From assembly GCF_029891735.1 (NCBI RefSeq), contig NZ_JANQDH010000093.1, positions 1 to 64,000 of the forward strand: a stretch of DNA of 64,000 nt, in the 5' to 3' direction. Below the pieces are notes generated by a model. It was not told the origin of the DNA and did not search any database. It saw only the letters and a program-made list of their open reading frames with translations. Each line of letters begins with the position of its first letter. Position 1 is the stretch's first letter. Shown here one piece after another: positions 26,292 through 35,712 of the stretch. A program made the position numbers and the translations under genes. Source of the DNA: Chrysosporum bergii ANA360D. GTDB lineage: Bacteria > Cyanobacteriota > Cyanobacteriia > Cyanobacteriales > Nostocaceae.

Positions 26292-28946
26292 ATGCAGCCT
26301 ACAGATCCCAATAAATTTACTGATACAGCCTGGGAAGCAATTGTCAAATCTCAGGACGTGGTTCGTGCATATCAACAACAGCAGCTAGATGTTGAACATT
26401 TAATTATTGCTCTTTTACAAGAACCTACCAGTTTAGCTATCCGCATTTTAGCCAGGGCTGAAGTTGACCCCAGCCGCTTGCAGCAGCAATTAGAAGTTTT
26501 TACCCAGCGTCAACCAAAAGTGGGTAAAAGTGATCAGCTGTATCTAGGTCGCCATTTGGATGTTTTACTAGACCGGGCGGCAGAAATTAAAGTTAAAATG
26601 CAGGATACCTACATCTCTGTAGAACATCTGATTTTGGCTTTTGCGGATGATGAACGCATCGGAAGGCGGATAATTAAGGGTTTTAATACAGATAGCGCTA
26701 AGTTGGAGGCACAGATTAAAAGTATTCGTGGTAGCCAAAAAGTCACAGACCAAAACCCAGAATCTCGCTACGAAGCTTTACAAAAATTTGGCAGAGATTT
26801 AACAGAACAAGCTAAAGCCGGAAAGTTAGACCCGGTAATTGGCAGGGATGACGAAATTCGCCGGGTAATTCAAGTGCTATCCCGTCGCAGTAAAAATAAC
26901 CCGGTGCTAATTGGTGAACCTGGTGTGGGTAAAACCGCCATCGCTGAGGCTTTAGCCCAGCGTATGGTTAACGGTGATGTCCCGGAATCTTTGAAAAATC
27001 GCCAGTTGATTTCTTTAGATATTGGTAGTTTGATTGCTGGGGCTAAATTACGAGGGGAGTTTGAAGAACGCCTAAAAGCAGTTCTCCGGGAAGTGACAGA
27101 ATCTAACGGTCAAATTGTCTTATTTATTGATGAACTGCACACTGTTGTTGGTACTGGTTCTAATCAACAAGGGGCTATGGATGCAGGGAATTTACTCAAA
27201 CCCATGCTAGCCCGCGGAGAATTGCGCTGTATTGGCGCGACTACATTGGATGAATATAGGAAATTTATTGAAAAAGACGCAGCCCTAGAACGTCGTTTTC
27301 AGCAAGTCTTGGTGGGTGAACCAAGTGTGGAAAATACTATTTCTATCCTCCGGGGGTTAAAAGAACGCTATGAGGTTCACCATAATGTGAAAATTTCTGA
27401 CTCGGCTTTAGTGGCGGCCGCCACTTTGTCAGCACGTTACATCAGCGATCGCTTTTTGCCAGATAAAGCCATAGACTTGGTAGATGAAGCAGCAGCCCAG
27501 TTGAAAATGGAAATTACTTCCAAACCGGCAGAACTGGAAGCCATTGACCGGCGGTTGATGCAGCTAGAAATGGAAAAGCTATCTTTAGCGGGAGAGGAAA
27601 AGGAAACTAGTGCAGCTAAGGAGCGTTTTCACCGCATTGAGCAAGAAATTGCTGCTTTAACCCTCAAACAGCAAAAATTTAATGAACAGTGGCAGGGTGA
27701 AAAACAGCTATTAGAAGCTATCAGCATCTTAAAAAAAGAAGAAGATGCCCTGCGGGTACAAATAGAACAAGCCGAACGGGCTTATGATTTGAACAAAGCG
27801 GCTCAATTAAAGTATGGCAAATTAGAAGGGGTGCAGCGCGATCGCGAAGCTAAGGAAGCCCAACTATTAGAGATTCAAAACCAAGGTTCTACCCTGCTGC
27901 GAGAACAAGTCACAGAGGCGGATATTGCCGAAATTGTGGCTAAATGGACTGGTATACCTGTTAATCGTCTTTTAGCATCGGAACGGCAAAAACTTCTGCA
28001 ACTAGAAAATCATTTGCATCAACGAGTGATTGGACAACAGGAAGCAGTGGCTGCGGTCTCTGCTGCTATTCGTCGGGCTAGGGCGGGAATGAAAGATCCC
28101 AGCCGTCCCATAGGTTCATTTTTGTTCATGGGACCTACGGGAGTAGGTAAAACAGAATTAGCCCGCGCTTTAGCCCAGTTTCTCTTTGACTCTGATGATG
28201 CTTTGGTGCGGTTGGATATGTCTGAGTATATGGAAAAACACTCTGTATCTAGGTTGGTGGGCGCTCCTCCTGGATATGTGGGTTATGAGGAAGGCGGTCA
28301 ACTTTCCGAAACTGTGCGCCGTCGTCCTTACTCAGTGGTGCTACTGGATGAGGTGGAAAAAGCACATCCAGATGTGTTTAATATTTTATTACAGGTGTTG
28401 GATGATGGCAGAATCACTGACTCCCAAGGAAGGGTGGTAGATTTTCGTAACACCGTCATAGTCATGACTAGCAACCTCGGCAGCGATTATATTTTAGATG
28501 TGTCTGGGGATGATAGTAAGTATGAAATGATGCAAACTAGGGTGACAAATGCCCTGCGATCGCACTTCCGCCCGGAATTTATCAACCGAGTAGATGATAT
28601 CATCCTTTTCCACGCACTCAGCCGTTCAGAAATGCGCCATATTATCCGCATACAACTAAAACGGGTAGAAAAACTGCTGCAAGAGCAAAAAATATCTTTG
28701 GAAATATCTGCCGCAGCTTGTGACTATTTAGTAGAAGCTGGCTATGATCCAGTTTACGGCGCGCGACCCCTCAAGCGGGCAATTCAGCGACAAGTAGAAA
28801 ACCCGCTGGCCACCAAGTTATTAGAAAACACTTTCATCTCTGGAGACACAATTTTCATTGACATAGGAGAACAGGGTTTAACTTTTAGTAAAACCATGCC
28901 GATAAAAGTTACTCTCTCATCATCCCCCGTTCAAGTATTAGAGTAA
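26292..28946 (+). CDS. clpB: ATP-dependent disaggregase ClpB
   Basis: An 884-residue AAA+ chaperone. The N-terminal Clp repeat domain (residues ~1-145) is followed by NBD1 with Walker [15 protein letters not shown] and [13 protein letters not shown], a coiled-coil middle domain (~410-530, specific to ClpB/Hsp104) and NBD2 with [19 protein letters not shown] and [15 protein letters not shown]. It rescues aggregated proteins with DnaK. Cyanobacteria commonly have two ClpB paralogues and I cannot tell which this is. No CIRCE-like repeat was noticed upstream. Single gene. Confidence 0.96.
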   Translation: MQPTDPNKFTDTAWEAIVKSQDVVRAYQQQQLDVEHLIIALLQEPTSLAIRILARAEVDPSRLQQQLEVFTQRQPKVGKSDQLYLGRHLDVLLDRAAEIKVKMQDTYISVEHLILAFADDERIGRRIIKGFNTDSAKLEAQIKSIRGSQKVTDQNPESRYEALQKFGRDLTEQAKAGKLDPVIGRDDEIRRVIQVLSRRSKNNPVLIGEPGVGKTAIAEALAQRMVNGDVPESLKNRQLISLDIGSLIAGAKLRGEFEERLKAVLREVTESNGQIVLFIDELHTVVGTGSNQQGAMDAGNLLKPMLARGELRCIGATTLDEYRKFIEKDAALERRFQQVLVGEPSVENTISILRGLKERYEVHHNVKISDSALVAAATLSARYISDRFLPDKAIDLVDEAAAQLKMEITSKPAELEAIDRRLMQLEMEKLSLAGEEKETSAAKERFHRIEQEIAALTLKQQKFNEQWQGEKQLLEAISILKKEEDALRVQIEQAERAYDLNKAAQLKYGKLEGVQRDREAKEAQLLEIQNQGSTLLREQVTEADIAEIVAKWTGIPVNRLLASERQKLLQLENHLHQRVIGQQEAVAAVSAAIRRARAGMKDPSRPIGSFLFMGPTGVGKTELARALAQFLFDSDDALVRLDMSEYMEKHSVSRLVGAPPGYVGYEEGGQLSETVRRRPYSVVLLDEVEKAHPDVFNILLQVLDDGRITDSQGRVVDFRNTVIVMTSNLGSDYILDVSGDDSKYEMMQTRVTNALRSHFRPEFINRVDDIILFHALSRSEMRHIIRIQLKRVEKLLQEQKISLEISAAACDYLVEAGYDPVYGARPLKRAIQRQVENPLATKLLENTFISGDTIFIDIGEQGLTFSKTMPIKVTLSSSPVQVLE

Positions 28947-28959
28947 AAAATTTCGTAGT

Positions 28960-28975
28960 GAGGACTTTAGTCCTC
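28960..28975 (+). terminator. short hairpin after clpB
   Basis: GAGGACT and AGTCCTC flank a two-base TT, a palindrome of the common cyanobacterial GAGGACTTTAGTCCTC type. It is both a dispersed repeat and a possible terminator. Confidence 0.4.
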
Positions 28976-29075
28976 CCAAAAAACACAATAAACTCTTCTA
29001 AGCTGTTACACATTGAATTTGTATCACCGTAGCCATGGTATACCGCCATTGCCTATGTTTAGGAAAGACAGATGA

Positions 29076-30614
29076 TTGGATTTAGCAGCACAACAACTTA
29101 CCACAAATATTATGAACTGGCTAGTAACTATTATCATTGTAAATTTGTGTGTAGCTCTGTATATTATGACCAGAGCAAAACTCAAAAACTGGGACAGTAG
29201 AGTAGTTGAGGGATGGGAGCAAGAAATTCAACCATTTGAAAACTATGCAGCAATAGATGCAAAAATTAAAACTACTTTTCTAAATGAGAATCAAACCCCA
29301 TTTTTACGCTACAAAGCATTATTTGAATATTTTACTCTGGGTTTTATCAAATACCGTTCCCCTCATGGGGCGCTGATTTACTATCCAGGTGCGGTAAGTA
29401 TTCACGGTCGAAAAGTCAACGCAATAGAAGGATTTGCCCGCTTTTTTCCTCTTGCTGCTGCCTGGATTGCTTCTGGACATGGCAATATTTTAGATATTAA
29501 TAATGACAAAATTGATTTGATTCAACTTTTACATCAAGGTATAGTCGCCGGAACTGACGAACACAATGGCGAATACTGGGGTAAAATGAATAACAAAGAC
29601 CAACGCATTGTAGAAGCTGGGGATATTGCCCTGGGACTTTGGATTAGTCGTGACCATCTTTGGAGTAATTTTTCTCCTCAAGAACGCCAACAAATTGTCA
29701 CTTGGTTAGAGCAAGTAATGGAGAAAAAGTTACATAATAATAATTGGTGTCTTTTTCCGGTAATTATTCATAAATCTCTAGCTAGTTTGGGAGTAAGTAA
29801 CCCAAAATATGATCAATTAGTTGAGGAATTATATCAAAACTACCAACAAGAACATTACATCGGTGATGGCTGGTTTGATGACCCCCCCACAGGGGTAGAC
29901 TATTATAATGCTTGGGCTATCCATTATAGTCTTTTCTGGCTCAACCAAATAGACCCTGAGTTTGACAGTAATTTTATTCAAAAAACCCACGGGGAGTTTT
30001 TAAAGTTTTACCGCTATTTCTTCAGTGAAAATGGCTTCCCCGCTATGGGGAGAAGTATCTGTTACCGCATGGCTGCACCAGCACCATTATTAACTGGAAC
30101 TATGTTAGCACCAGAACAAGTATCTCCGGGTTTGGCTTTCCGGTCCTTGGATGTGACTTGGCGTTTTTTTGTCCAACATAACTCACTACAACAAGGTACA
30201 GTTACACAAGGTTATTGCACTCCTGATTTAAGTATTCTGGATCCGTACTCAGGTACGGGTAGTTGCTTGTGGTCTTTGCGGTCTTTGATTGTGGCTTTTT
30301 ATGTAGATCGGTTCATTCCTTTGTGGAATTCAACCCCCGAAAAGTTACCAATTGAAGTTGATGATTTTTCTGAAGTTAATCAAGCTATTGGATGGCGGAT
30401 TAAGGGAAACAAATCTACACAAACTATAGAATTAGAACTGTTAAATAATCAAGGCAGGAAATCTGCTAAACTCAAACAATATGGCAGAATTAATCAAATA
30501 AAAGAGTCTATTACTAAACGTCCCTTTCGTCCTCAAAACTATGAGGCATTATATCGCCGTCCTTTATATTCCACTGCTGCGCCAGTATCCCAAGGAAAAA
30601 AAGCTAGTTCTTAA
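29076..30614 (+). CDS. DUF2264 domain-containing protein, membrane-anchored
   Basis: Up to 512 residues. A hydrophobic N-terminal helix (IMNWLVTIIIVNLCVALYIM, residues ~12-31) is followed by a soluble DUF2264 domain (~75-430), recognisable from NAIEGFARFFPLAAAWIASG, GDGWFDDPPTGVDYYNAW and MGRSICYRMAAPAPLL. The fold is an alpha/alpha toroid related to polysaccharide-active enzymes, but no activity is established for this branch. The frame opens at TTG 29076, preceded by AGGAAAGA; ATG 29112 is an alternative without a ribosome binding site. Located just upstream of the hps/glycosyltransferase region, so a role in surface polysaccharide handling is reasonable inference. Confidence 0.8.
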   Translation: MDLAAQQLTTNIMNWLVTIIIVNLCVALYIMTRAKLKNWDSRVVEGWEQEIQPFENYAAIDAKIKTTFLNENQTPFLRYKALFEYFTLGFIKYRSPHGALIYYPGAVSIHGRKVNAIEGFARFFPLAAAWIASGHGNILDINNDKIDLIQLLHQGIVAGTDEHNGEYWGKMNNKDQRIVEAGDIALGLWISRDHLWSNFSPQERQQIVTWLEQVMEKKLHNNNWCLFPVIIHKSLASLGVSNPKYDQLVEELYQNYQQEHYIGDGWFDDPPTGVDYYNAWAIHYSLFWLNQIDPEFDSNFIQKTHGEFLKFYRYFFSENGFPAMGRSICYRMAAPAPLLTGTMLAPEQVSPGLAFRSLDVTWRFFVQHNSLQQGTVTQGYCTPDLSILDPYSGTGSCLWSLRSLIVAFYVDRFIPLWNSTPEKLPIEVDDFSEVNQAIGWRIKGNKSTQTIELELLNNQGRKSAKLKQYGRINQIKESITKRPFRPQNYEALYRRPLYSTAAPVSQGKKASS

Positions 30615-30735
30615 AATAGGTTAAGTAGGGATATCCGCATTGGTATTAGGGTGTAAACAAACCCAGACAAGGTAGGCGATCGCTATGATCATGCCTTTAA
30701 AATTCAAGATAGGCAAATTTTATTAGTCTCAAGTT

Positions 30736-31178
30736 ATGCTAGAACAAGGTACTATCAGTATTCACACTGATAACATTTTCCCCATAATTAAGAAGTCTCT
30801 CTACTCAGATCATCAAATATTCTTGCGGGAACTGGTATCCAACGCTGTAGACGCAATTCAAAAGCTAAATATGGTATCCCGCGCCGGTGAATATGGCGGT
30901 AATATCGGTGACCCGGAAATTCAAATTACCATTGACAAAAATAAGAAAACTCTGGCCATTAGCGATAATGGCATTGGTATGACGGCTGAGGAAGTGAAAA
31001 AGTATATTAATCAAGTGGCTTTTTCCAGCGCCGAAGAATTTATTCACAAGTATGAGGGTAAATCAGACCAACCCATTATCGGTCACTTTGGTTTGGGTTT
31101 CTACTCCTCGTTTATGGTGGCGAAAAAAGTAGAAATTGACACCCTCTCATACAAAGATGGGGACCAGGCTGTCCACTT
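30736..31178 (+). pseudogene. htpG: truncated htpG (Hsp90), N-terminal ATPase fragment
   Basis: The first ~147 codons match HtpG exactly in layout: ELVSNAVDAIQK (ATP-binding N-box), DNGIGMTAEEVKKYINQVAF (G1 and lid) and GHFGLGFYSSFMV (G2), then KVEIDTLSYKDGDQAVH. Full-length HtpG is about 650 residues. Here homology ends at about 31178, where the sequence becomes the 5' part of a pseudopilin gene. The frame runs on only 16 more codons to a stop at 31225-31227. The middle domain (with the catalytic Arg) and dimerisation domain are absent, so it cannot act as an Hsp90. The promoter and start are intact, so a 163-residue fragment may still be made. Confidence 0.92.
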
Positions 31179-31799
31179 TTTTACCTCCAGTCCGGTGAGC
31201 AAGGTTTCACCATTATTGAATCCTTAATGGCAATAGTTGTGGTGGGGATTTTGCTAGTGGGACTTGCACCTGTTTTTTCCCTATCAGTGGCCACTCGTGT
31301 ACAGTCTCGACGGGTAGAATTAGCCACCCAAGCCACCAGATCATACATTGATGCACTGAGGTCTGGGAAAATTGCCGAGCCACCTGCTACTGCTAGTAGT
31401 TTCACAGCAACTAGCGCCCCCACAGCTACGGGTACTCTCACTTGTACCGCCAACTCTCCATGCACAGTCCCAGTGGCCCCAACAGGAACATCTTTATACT
31501 GTGTAGATTTTGATAGTAGTGGCACTTGCGAAAAGAATAGTGTCACAGATATGATTGTGCAGGCTTTTCGTGATAACGCTAGTAGCAGTTATGCTCTGGG
31601 CATTAGGGTTTATAGAGCCGATGCTTTTAGTGAAAGCACTACTTTTTTACAGAATACTTCAACCACCAAAAACACTCAAAATACTTTTACCGGGGGTATC
31701 GGTCAACGCACAGCGCCTTTGTTGGAAATTACCACAGAAATGAATGATGCTGTACCTCAATATAGTGACCTTTGCGCGCGCCTGGGTGGTTGTAATTAA
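31179..31799 (+). pseudogene. hpsB: HpsB-like pseudopilin missing its leader and start codon
   Basis: In the frame of ATG 31227 the sequence upstream reads FYLQSGEQGFTIIESLMAIV, i.e. a type IV prepilin cleavage site (G|FTIIE, with Glu+5) and the start of the hydrophobic N-helix (AIVVVGILLVGLAPVF). The leader should be preceded by a start codon, but the frame instead merges into htpG sequence with no ATG. Starting at internal ATG 31227 would remove the processing site and half the helix. The remaining ~200 residues, with two Cys pairs and a C-terminal ARLGGCN, match the hormogonium-secretion pseudopilin HpsB by context (hpsC and hpsD follow). Probably non-functional unless the htpG frame is translated and shifted. 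Confidence 0.8.
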
Positions 31800-31826
31800 A
31801 CGTCTCGACCAAGGTAAATCCGCCAT

Positions 31827-32822
31827 ATGATGTATCTACTTCAATTTATCCTGAGTATTCACCTTAAACGCGCCGGTAAACATGAAACTAGCGGCTTTAC
31901 TTTAATTGAGTTGCTAGTGGCTATGGTGTTGTCAGTATTAATTATAACGCCTTTATTTGGAGTTGTGATTAGTATGTTGGACACCGATCGCCGAGAACAA
32001 GCCAAAGCAGCTACAGAGCAAGAAATTCAATCAGCATTAGATTACATAGCACAGGACTTGCAACAGGCTGTTTACATTTACGATGCTGATGGGTTAACCA
32101 GAAACCATGACAGCAATACCATTACCAATTCAGGAATTAAAGACCAAATACCACCGGTTAAATCTGCCGGTGATTGTACTTCTAGCCCAGAGACCAGTAC
32201 AAGTGTTTGTACACCAATTCTGGTTTTTTGGAAGCGAGAGTTTATTAAAGATAGTGTCGGTATTAGTTCACCCACCGACACAGCAACTGATGATGGCTTT
32301 GCTTATTCATTAGTAGCCTACTATTTAATCACTAATCCCAACGGTTCCAACTCCACATGGTCGCCCACTGCGAGAATTGGTAGGTTTCAAATTCGTGGAC
32401 CAGTCAACTCTGCTAATGCCAACACTATAGGTCTAGCTAGTGATCCTGGTTTCAATTCACCACCACTAGCCCATGATGTTAAGGGTGCTGACCTCAAGCA
32501 AAAAATGAACCAATGGCAAACCTCACTAACAGGAGGAAACACTTATAATCAACCTGTAACTTTAGTTGATTTTATCAGTACCAGTACTAGTGCGCCTGAC
32601 TCCACCTGCTCCAGTGGACAACGTGTGGGAGAGGATTCTAATAATGACGTTCAGGGCTTTTACGCCTGTGTTGATGCAGCACAAATACTAGCACAAGTTT
32701 ACATCCGGGGTAATGCCCTGGCGCGAATTGATAATCAAGATACTGCCTACACTGCTGATAACTCTGCTTATTTTCCTCACTCTAGCATTCGCACCCAAGG
32801 AAGGGGGTTTTTATTGCCTTAA
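31827..32822 (+). CDS. hpsC: hormogonium polysaccharide secretion pseudopilin HpsC-like
   Basis: A 331-residue prepilin-like protein. The leader ends in HETSG, followed by FTLIELLVAMVLSVLIITPL, a classical class III signal with Glu+5. The large C-terminal domain (~residues 55-331) includes SALDYIAQDLQQAVYIYDAD, typical of PilW/GspJ-like minor pseudopilins. In Nostoc punctiforme the hps locus encodes pseudopilins thought to aid export of the polysaccharide needed for gliding. It begins 27 bases after the hpsB remnant and has an intact frame, although its partner genes are damaged. Confidence 0.8.
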   Translation: MMYLLQFILSIHLKRAGKHETSGFTLIELLVAMVLSVLIITPLFGVVISMLDTDRREQAKAATEQEIQSALDYIAQDLQQAVYIYDADGLTRNHDSNTITNSGIKDQIPPVKSAGDCTSSPETSTSVCTPILVFWKREFIKDSVGISSPTDTATDDGFAYSLVAYYLITNPNGSNSTWSPTARIGRFQIRGPVNSANANTIGLASDPGFNSPPLAHDVKGADLKQKMNQWQTSLTGGNTYNQPVTLVDFISTSTSAPDSTCSSGQRVGEDSNNDVQGFYACVDAAQILAQVYIRGNALARIDNQDTAYTADNSAYFPHSSIRTQGRGFLLP

Positions 32823-32869
32823 TTTAATCAGTTGTACAAATCCTTTAGCTAGTCAATACACATAAATTA

Positions 32870-33526
32870 ATGATTAACAAACTTAACCAAAATCATCATG
32901 AAATTTTGCGGGCAATATTAAAGCGACCCAATTTAATCAACAGTTGTACATCTACTCAAAGCGATGCCGGATTTAGTTTATTAGAAGTTATAGTAGTAAC
33001 TCTAATGGTTGGAATTTTAAGCGCGATTGTTGCTCCTGCATGGCTGGGTTTTGTCAATAGACAAACTGTAAATAAAGCTAATGATGTTATTTTAGCTGCT
33101 CTCCAGGAAGCACAACGAGAAGCAAAAAAAGACAAACGAAATTACAGCTTAAGTTTTAAAACTGTCAGCAATGTTCCCCAAATCGCAATTCATCCAGGGG
33201 GTACAACACCAAATAATTGGCGTAACTTAGGCCAAGATGTAGGAATTGAACCAGAGAAAATATTGCTTGCTTCAAATCTGACTAATGTCAATACCACCAC
33301 CACTAATATTGCACTGAGCAATACTACAGAAAAAACTATTACTTTTGATTATATGGGTATTTTGGCAGCTAAGAGTGATGGTACTGCATCCGACATAGAT
33401 TTAAAAATTGTCTTGGGTATACGCAACCCTAACAATTCCACGTCTTTGGGTAGCACTAAGCGATGTGTCATAGTCAAAACCCTGTTAGGTTCTATGATGA
33501 CAGAGAAAGATAGTCAATGTGATTGA
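32870..33526 (+). CDS. hpsD: hps-locus pseudopilin (HpsD-like, FimT/GspH-type)
   Basis: A 218-residue pseudopilin with the processing site DAG|FSLLEVIVVTLMVGILSA at residues ~34-54 after an unusually long leader of about 36 residues. GspH/FimT-like features follow (NKANDVILAALQEAQREAKK, then a beta-rich domain). Order after hpsC and before the hpsE-type glycosyltransferase supports the name. Likely membrane-anchored and assembled with the other pseudopilins. The frame is intact. Confidence 0.75.
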   Translation: MINKLNQNHHEILRAILKRPNLINSCTSTQSDAGFSLLEVIVVTLMVGILSAIVAPAWLGFVNRQTVNKANDVILAALQEAQREAKKDKRNYSLSFKTVSNVPQIAIHPGGTTPNNWRNLGQDVGIEPEKILLASNLTNVNTTTTNIALSNTTEKTITFDYMGILAAKSDGTASDIDLKIVLGIRNPNNSTSLGSTKRCVIVKTLLGSMMTEKDSQCD

Positions 33527-33598
33527 GTGAAATAGCTTTCTATAATCATAGCAGGCAAGATGCCGGCACTACAAAAATTTAAACTTAACTTGTTAACT

Positions 33599-34570
33599 AT
33601 GTCTAATCAACTTGACTTTACGGTAGCCATACCTACTTACAACGGTGCAAGTCGTTTACCGGAACTATTGGAACGACTGCAAAATCAAATCAATACAGAA
33701 AACTTTTCTTGGGAAATTATTGTTATAGACAATAACAGCACAGACACCACGGCTCAAGTGATTAAAACTTATCAAAAAAATTGGCCATGCTCTTATCCTT
33801 TAAACTACAGCTTTGAAAATAAGCAGGGTGCAGCCTATGCTAGACAAAAAGCAGTAGAAGTAGCTACCGGTAAATTTATAGGTTTTTTGGATGATGACAA
33901 CTACCCTTCCCCTACCTGGGTAGCAGCAGCTTATGGGTTTGGGGAACAACATCCCCTGGTGGGAGCTTATGGAGGCCAAGTTCATGGTAGTTTTGAAGTG
34001 GAACCACCAGAGAATTTTGCTGAAATAGCCTCTTTTTTAGCAATTACCGAAAGGGGTACACAACCCCAGCGCTATGAACCTCAAATGAAAATGCTACCAC
34101 CAGGAGCAGGTTTAGTAGTTCGTAAACAAGCATGGGAACAAACTGTTCCTAAGAATTTAGTTTTAAATCACAAAGGTAAAGAAGCTGGTTTAGCTAGTGA
34201 AGATTTAGAAGTTGTACTACATATTCAATTAGGAGGTTGGGAAGTTTGGTACAATCCAGAAATGCACATTTACCATCAAATCCCTGCATGGCGGTTACAA
34301 AAAGAATACTTGATCAGCTTGTTTCGCTGCGTTGGTTTAAGTCGTTATCACCTACGTATGCTGAAAACTCCACCTTGGCAAAGACCTTTAGCAACCATGG
34401 CATATTTAGTCAATGATTTACGTAAAATCATAGTTCATTCATTTAAATATCGGGCTGCTGGGGAACAAGATATAATCGCTGTTTGTAAACATCAATTATT
34501 AGTTAGCAGTTTGATTAGTCCATTTTTCTTGTTGAAAACCAGATATTTAAAACTTGGGCTGGGCAAATAA
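33599..34570 (+). CDS. hpsE: family 2 glycosyltransferase, HpsE-like
   Basis: A ~323-residue GT-A fold enzyme. It has FTVAIPTYNGASRLPELLER (nucleotide-binding start), DNNSTDTTAQVI, the DXD-like metal motif FLDDDNYP (residues ~97-104), and the acceptor region PGAGLVVRKQAWEQ and ASEDLEVVLHIQLGGWEVWY. No transmembrane helix is obvious. HpsE-type enzymes are implicated in hormogonium polysaccharide synthesis. The longer frame opens at ATG 33560, but its first 13 codons lie in a dispersed repeat (GCAAGATGCCGGCACTACAA), so ATG 33599 is the more likely start. It is 40% or so like the next paralogue by eye. Confidence 0.8.
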   Translation: MSNQLDFTVAIPTYNGASRLPELLERLQNQINTENFSWEIIVIDNNSTDTTAQVIKTYQKNWPCSYPLNYSFENKQGAAYARQKAVEVATGKFIGFLDDDNYPSPTWVAAAYGFGEQHPLVGAYGGQVHGSFEVEPPENFAEIASFLAITERGTQPQRYEPQMKMLPPGAGLVVRKQAWEQTVPKNLVLNHKGKEAGLASEDLEVVLHIQLGGWEVWYNPEMHIYHQIPAWRLQKEYLISLFRCVGLSRYHLRMLKTPPWQRPLATMAYLVNDLRKIIVHSFKYRAAGEQDIIAVCKHQLLVSSLISPFFLLKTRYLKLGLGK

Positions 34571-34584
34571 CAAAATATCATCAA

Positions 34585-34695
34585 TATATAGCGGTTTTGG
34601 CTGCTTAGTGAGGTACATAATTACCAAGCAGGATGCTGGCGCTACAAGATGATCATTTACATTTGTATCTCACGTGTTTAGGAAGTGTTAGATAA
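34585..34695 (-). repeat. diverged MITE copy between two hpsE-like genes
   Basis: Reverse complement of the element at 61013-61136. It shares GCTTAGTGAGGTACAT, then a GCAGGATGCTGGCGCTACAAG centre, then CATTTACATTTGTATCTCAC and GTGTTTA. Its terminal repeats are eroded. It fills the 34571-34698 spacer almost completely and ends four bases before the next ATG. Confidence 0.7.
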
Positions 34696-34698
34696 AAT

Positions 34699-35703
34699 AT
34701 GGAAATTCAAACAAAAACAGCAGTGGAAAATACAGTTTTAGATTTTACCGTAGCTATCCCTACATATAATGGGGCCAAGCGTTTACCTCTAGTTTTAGAC
34801 CGGCTTTCGCGTCAAACACAAGTAGAAAATATTAGATGGGAGATTATTATCATTGATAATAATAGCTCTGACCACACAGCAGAATTAATCCAAGACTACC
34901 AAAATAGCGGAAAATTTAATATAGATTTAAGATATTTTTGGGAGCCTAACCAAGGAATACCATTTGCACGTCAAAGGGCTGTTAAAGAAGCCCGTGGAGG
35001 GTTTATTGCATTTATAGATGATGACAACTTACCTGATCCTGTTTGGGTATCATCAGCCTATGATTTTGGTCAAAAACATCCCCAAGCTGGTGCTTGGAGT
35101 GGTGAAATTCATGGTGAATATGAAGTTGAACCACCTAAAAATTTTCACAAAATCCAATCTTTTTTAGCTATTCGAGAATATTATTCATTAACACATTCAT
35201 TTGATCCAGATAATTTAAGATTACCTCCCGGTGCTGGGCTGGTGGTTCGTAAGCAAGCATGGTGTGAAGCAGTTCCACTGACCCCCAAACTGCATGGAAA
35301 ATTACCAGGGGTATTTGTCCAGGGTGATGACTATGAAGCATTACTTTATTTACACAAAGCAGGCTGGCAAATTTTATATAATCCCGCCATGCACATTGAT
35401 CATCAAATACCACATTGGCGATTAGAAAAGGATTACTTACTAACTTTAGCTCGTGGTTGCGGGTTGTGTGTTTTTCAACTACGTTTAATTAATGCTAATA
35501 ATTGGCAAAAACCAATACTTGTGGTGAAAACAGTTTTGGGCAATTTCCGCCGCATTGTTAAACATTGGCTTACATATAAAAATCAAATCAAAGATGACAT
35601 TATTCTACTGTTTGAAGTGGAATTTTACCGAGCTAGTATGATGAGTCCTTTTTATACATTTAAACGCTACTTACCAAAAGCCTTGAGCCAGAAGTCCAAT
35701 TAA
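34699..35703 (+). CDS. family 2 glycosyltransferase, second HpsE-like paralogue
   Basis: A 334-residue enzyme colinear with the preceding gene: FTVAIPTYNGAKRLPLVLDR, DNNSSDHTAELI, FIDDDNLPDP (DXD motif), PGAGLVVRKQAWCEAVPLTP, GDDYEALLYLHKAGWQILYN and DHQIPHWRLEKDYLL. It clearly arose with its neighbour by tandem duplication. A diverged MITE separates the two and reaches to within four bases of this start codon, so no conventional ribosome binding site remains (GATAAAAT precedes ATG). Likely adds a sugar in the same polysaccharide pathway. Confidence 0.85.
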   Translation: MEIQTKTAVENTVLDFTVAIPTYNGAKRLPLVLDRLSRQTQVENIRWEIIIIDNNSSDHTAELIQDYQNSGKFNIDLRYFWEPNQGIPFARQRAVKEARGGFIAFIDDDNLPDPVWVSSAYDFGQKHPQAGAWSGEIHGEYEVEPPKNFHKIQSFLAIREYYSLTHSFDPDNLRLPPGAGLVVRKQAWCEAVPLTPKLHGKLPGVFVQGDDYEALLYLHKAGWQILYNPAMHIDHQIPHWRLEKDYLLTLARGCGLCVFQLRLINANNWQKPILVVKTVLGNFRRIVKHWLTYKNQIKDDIILLFEVEFYRASMMSPFYTFKRYLPKALSQKSN

Positions 35704-35712
35704 AACTTGAAT

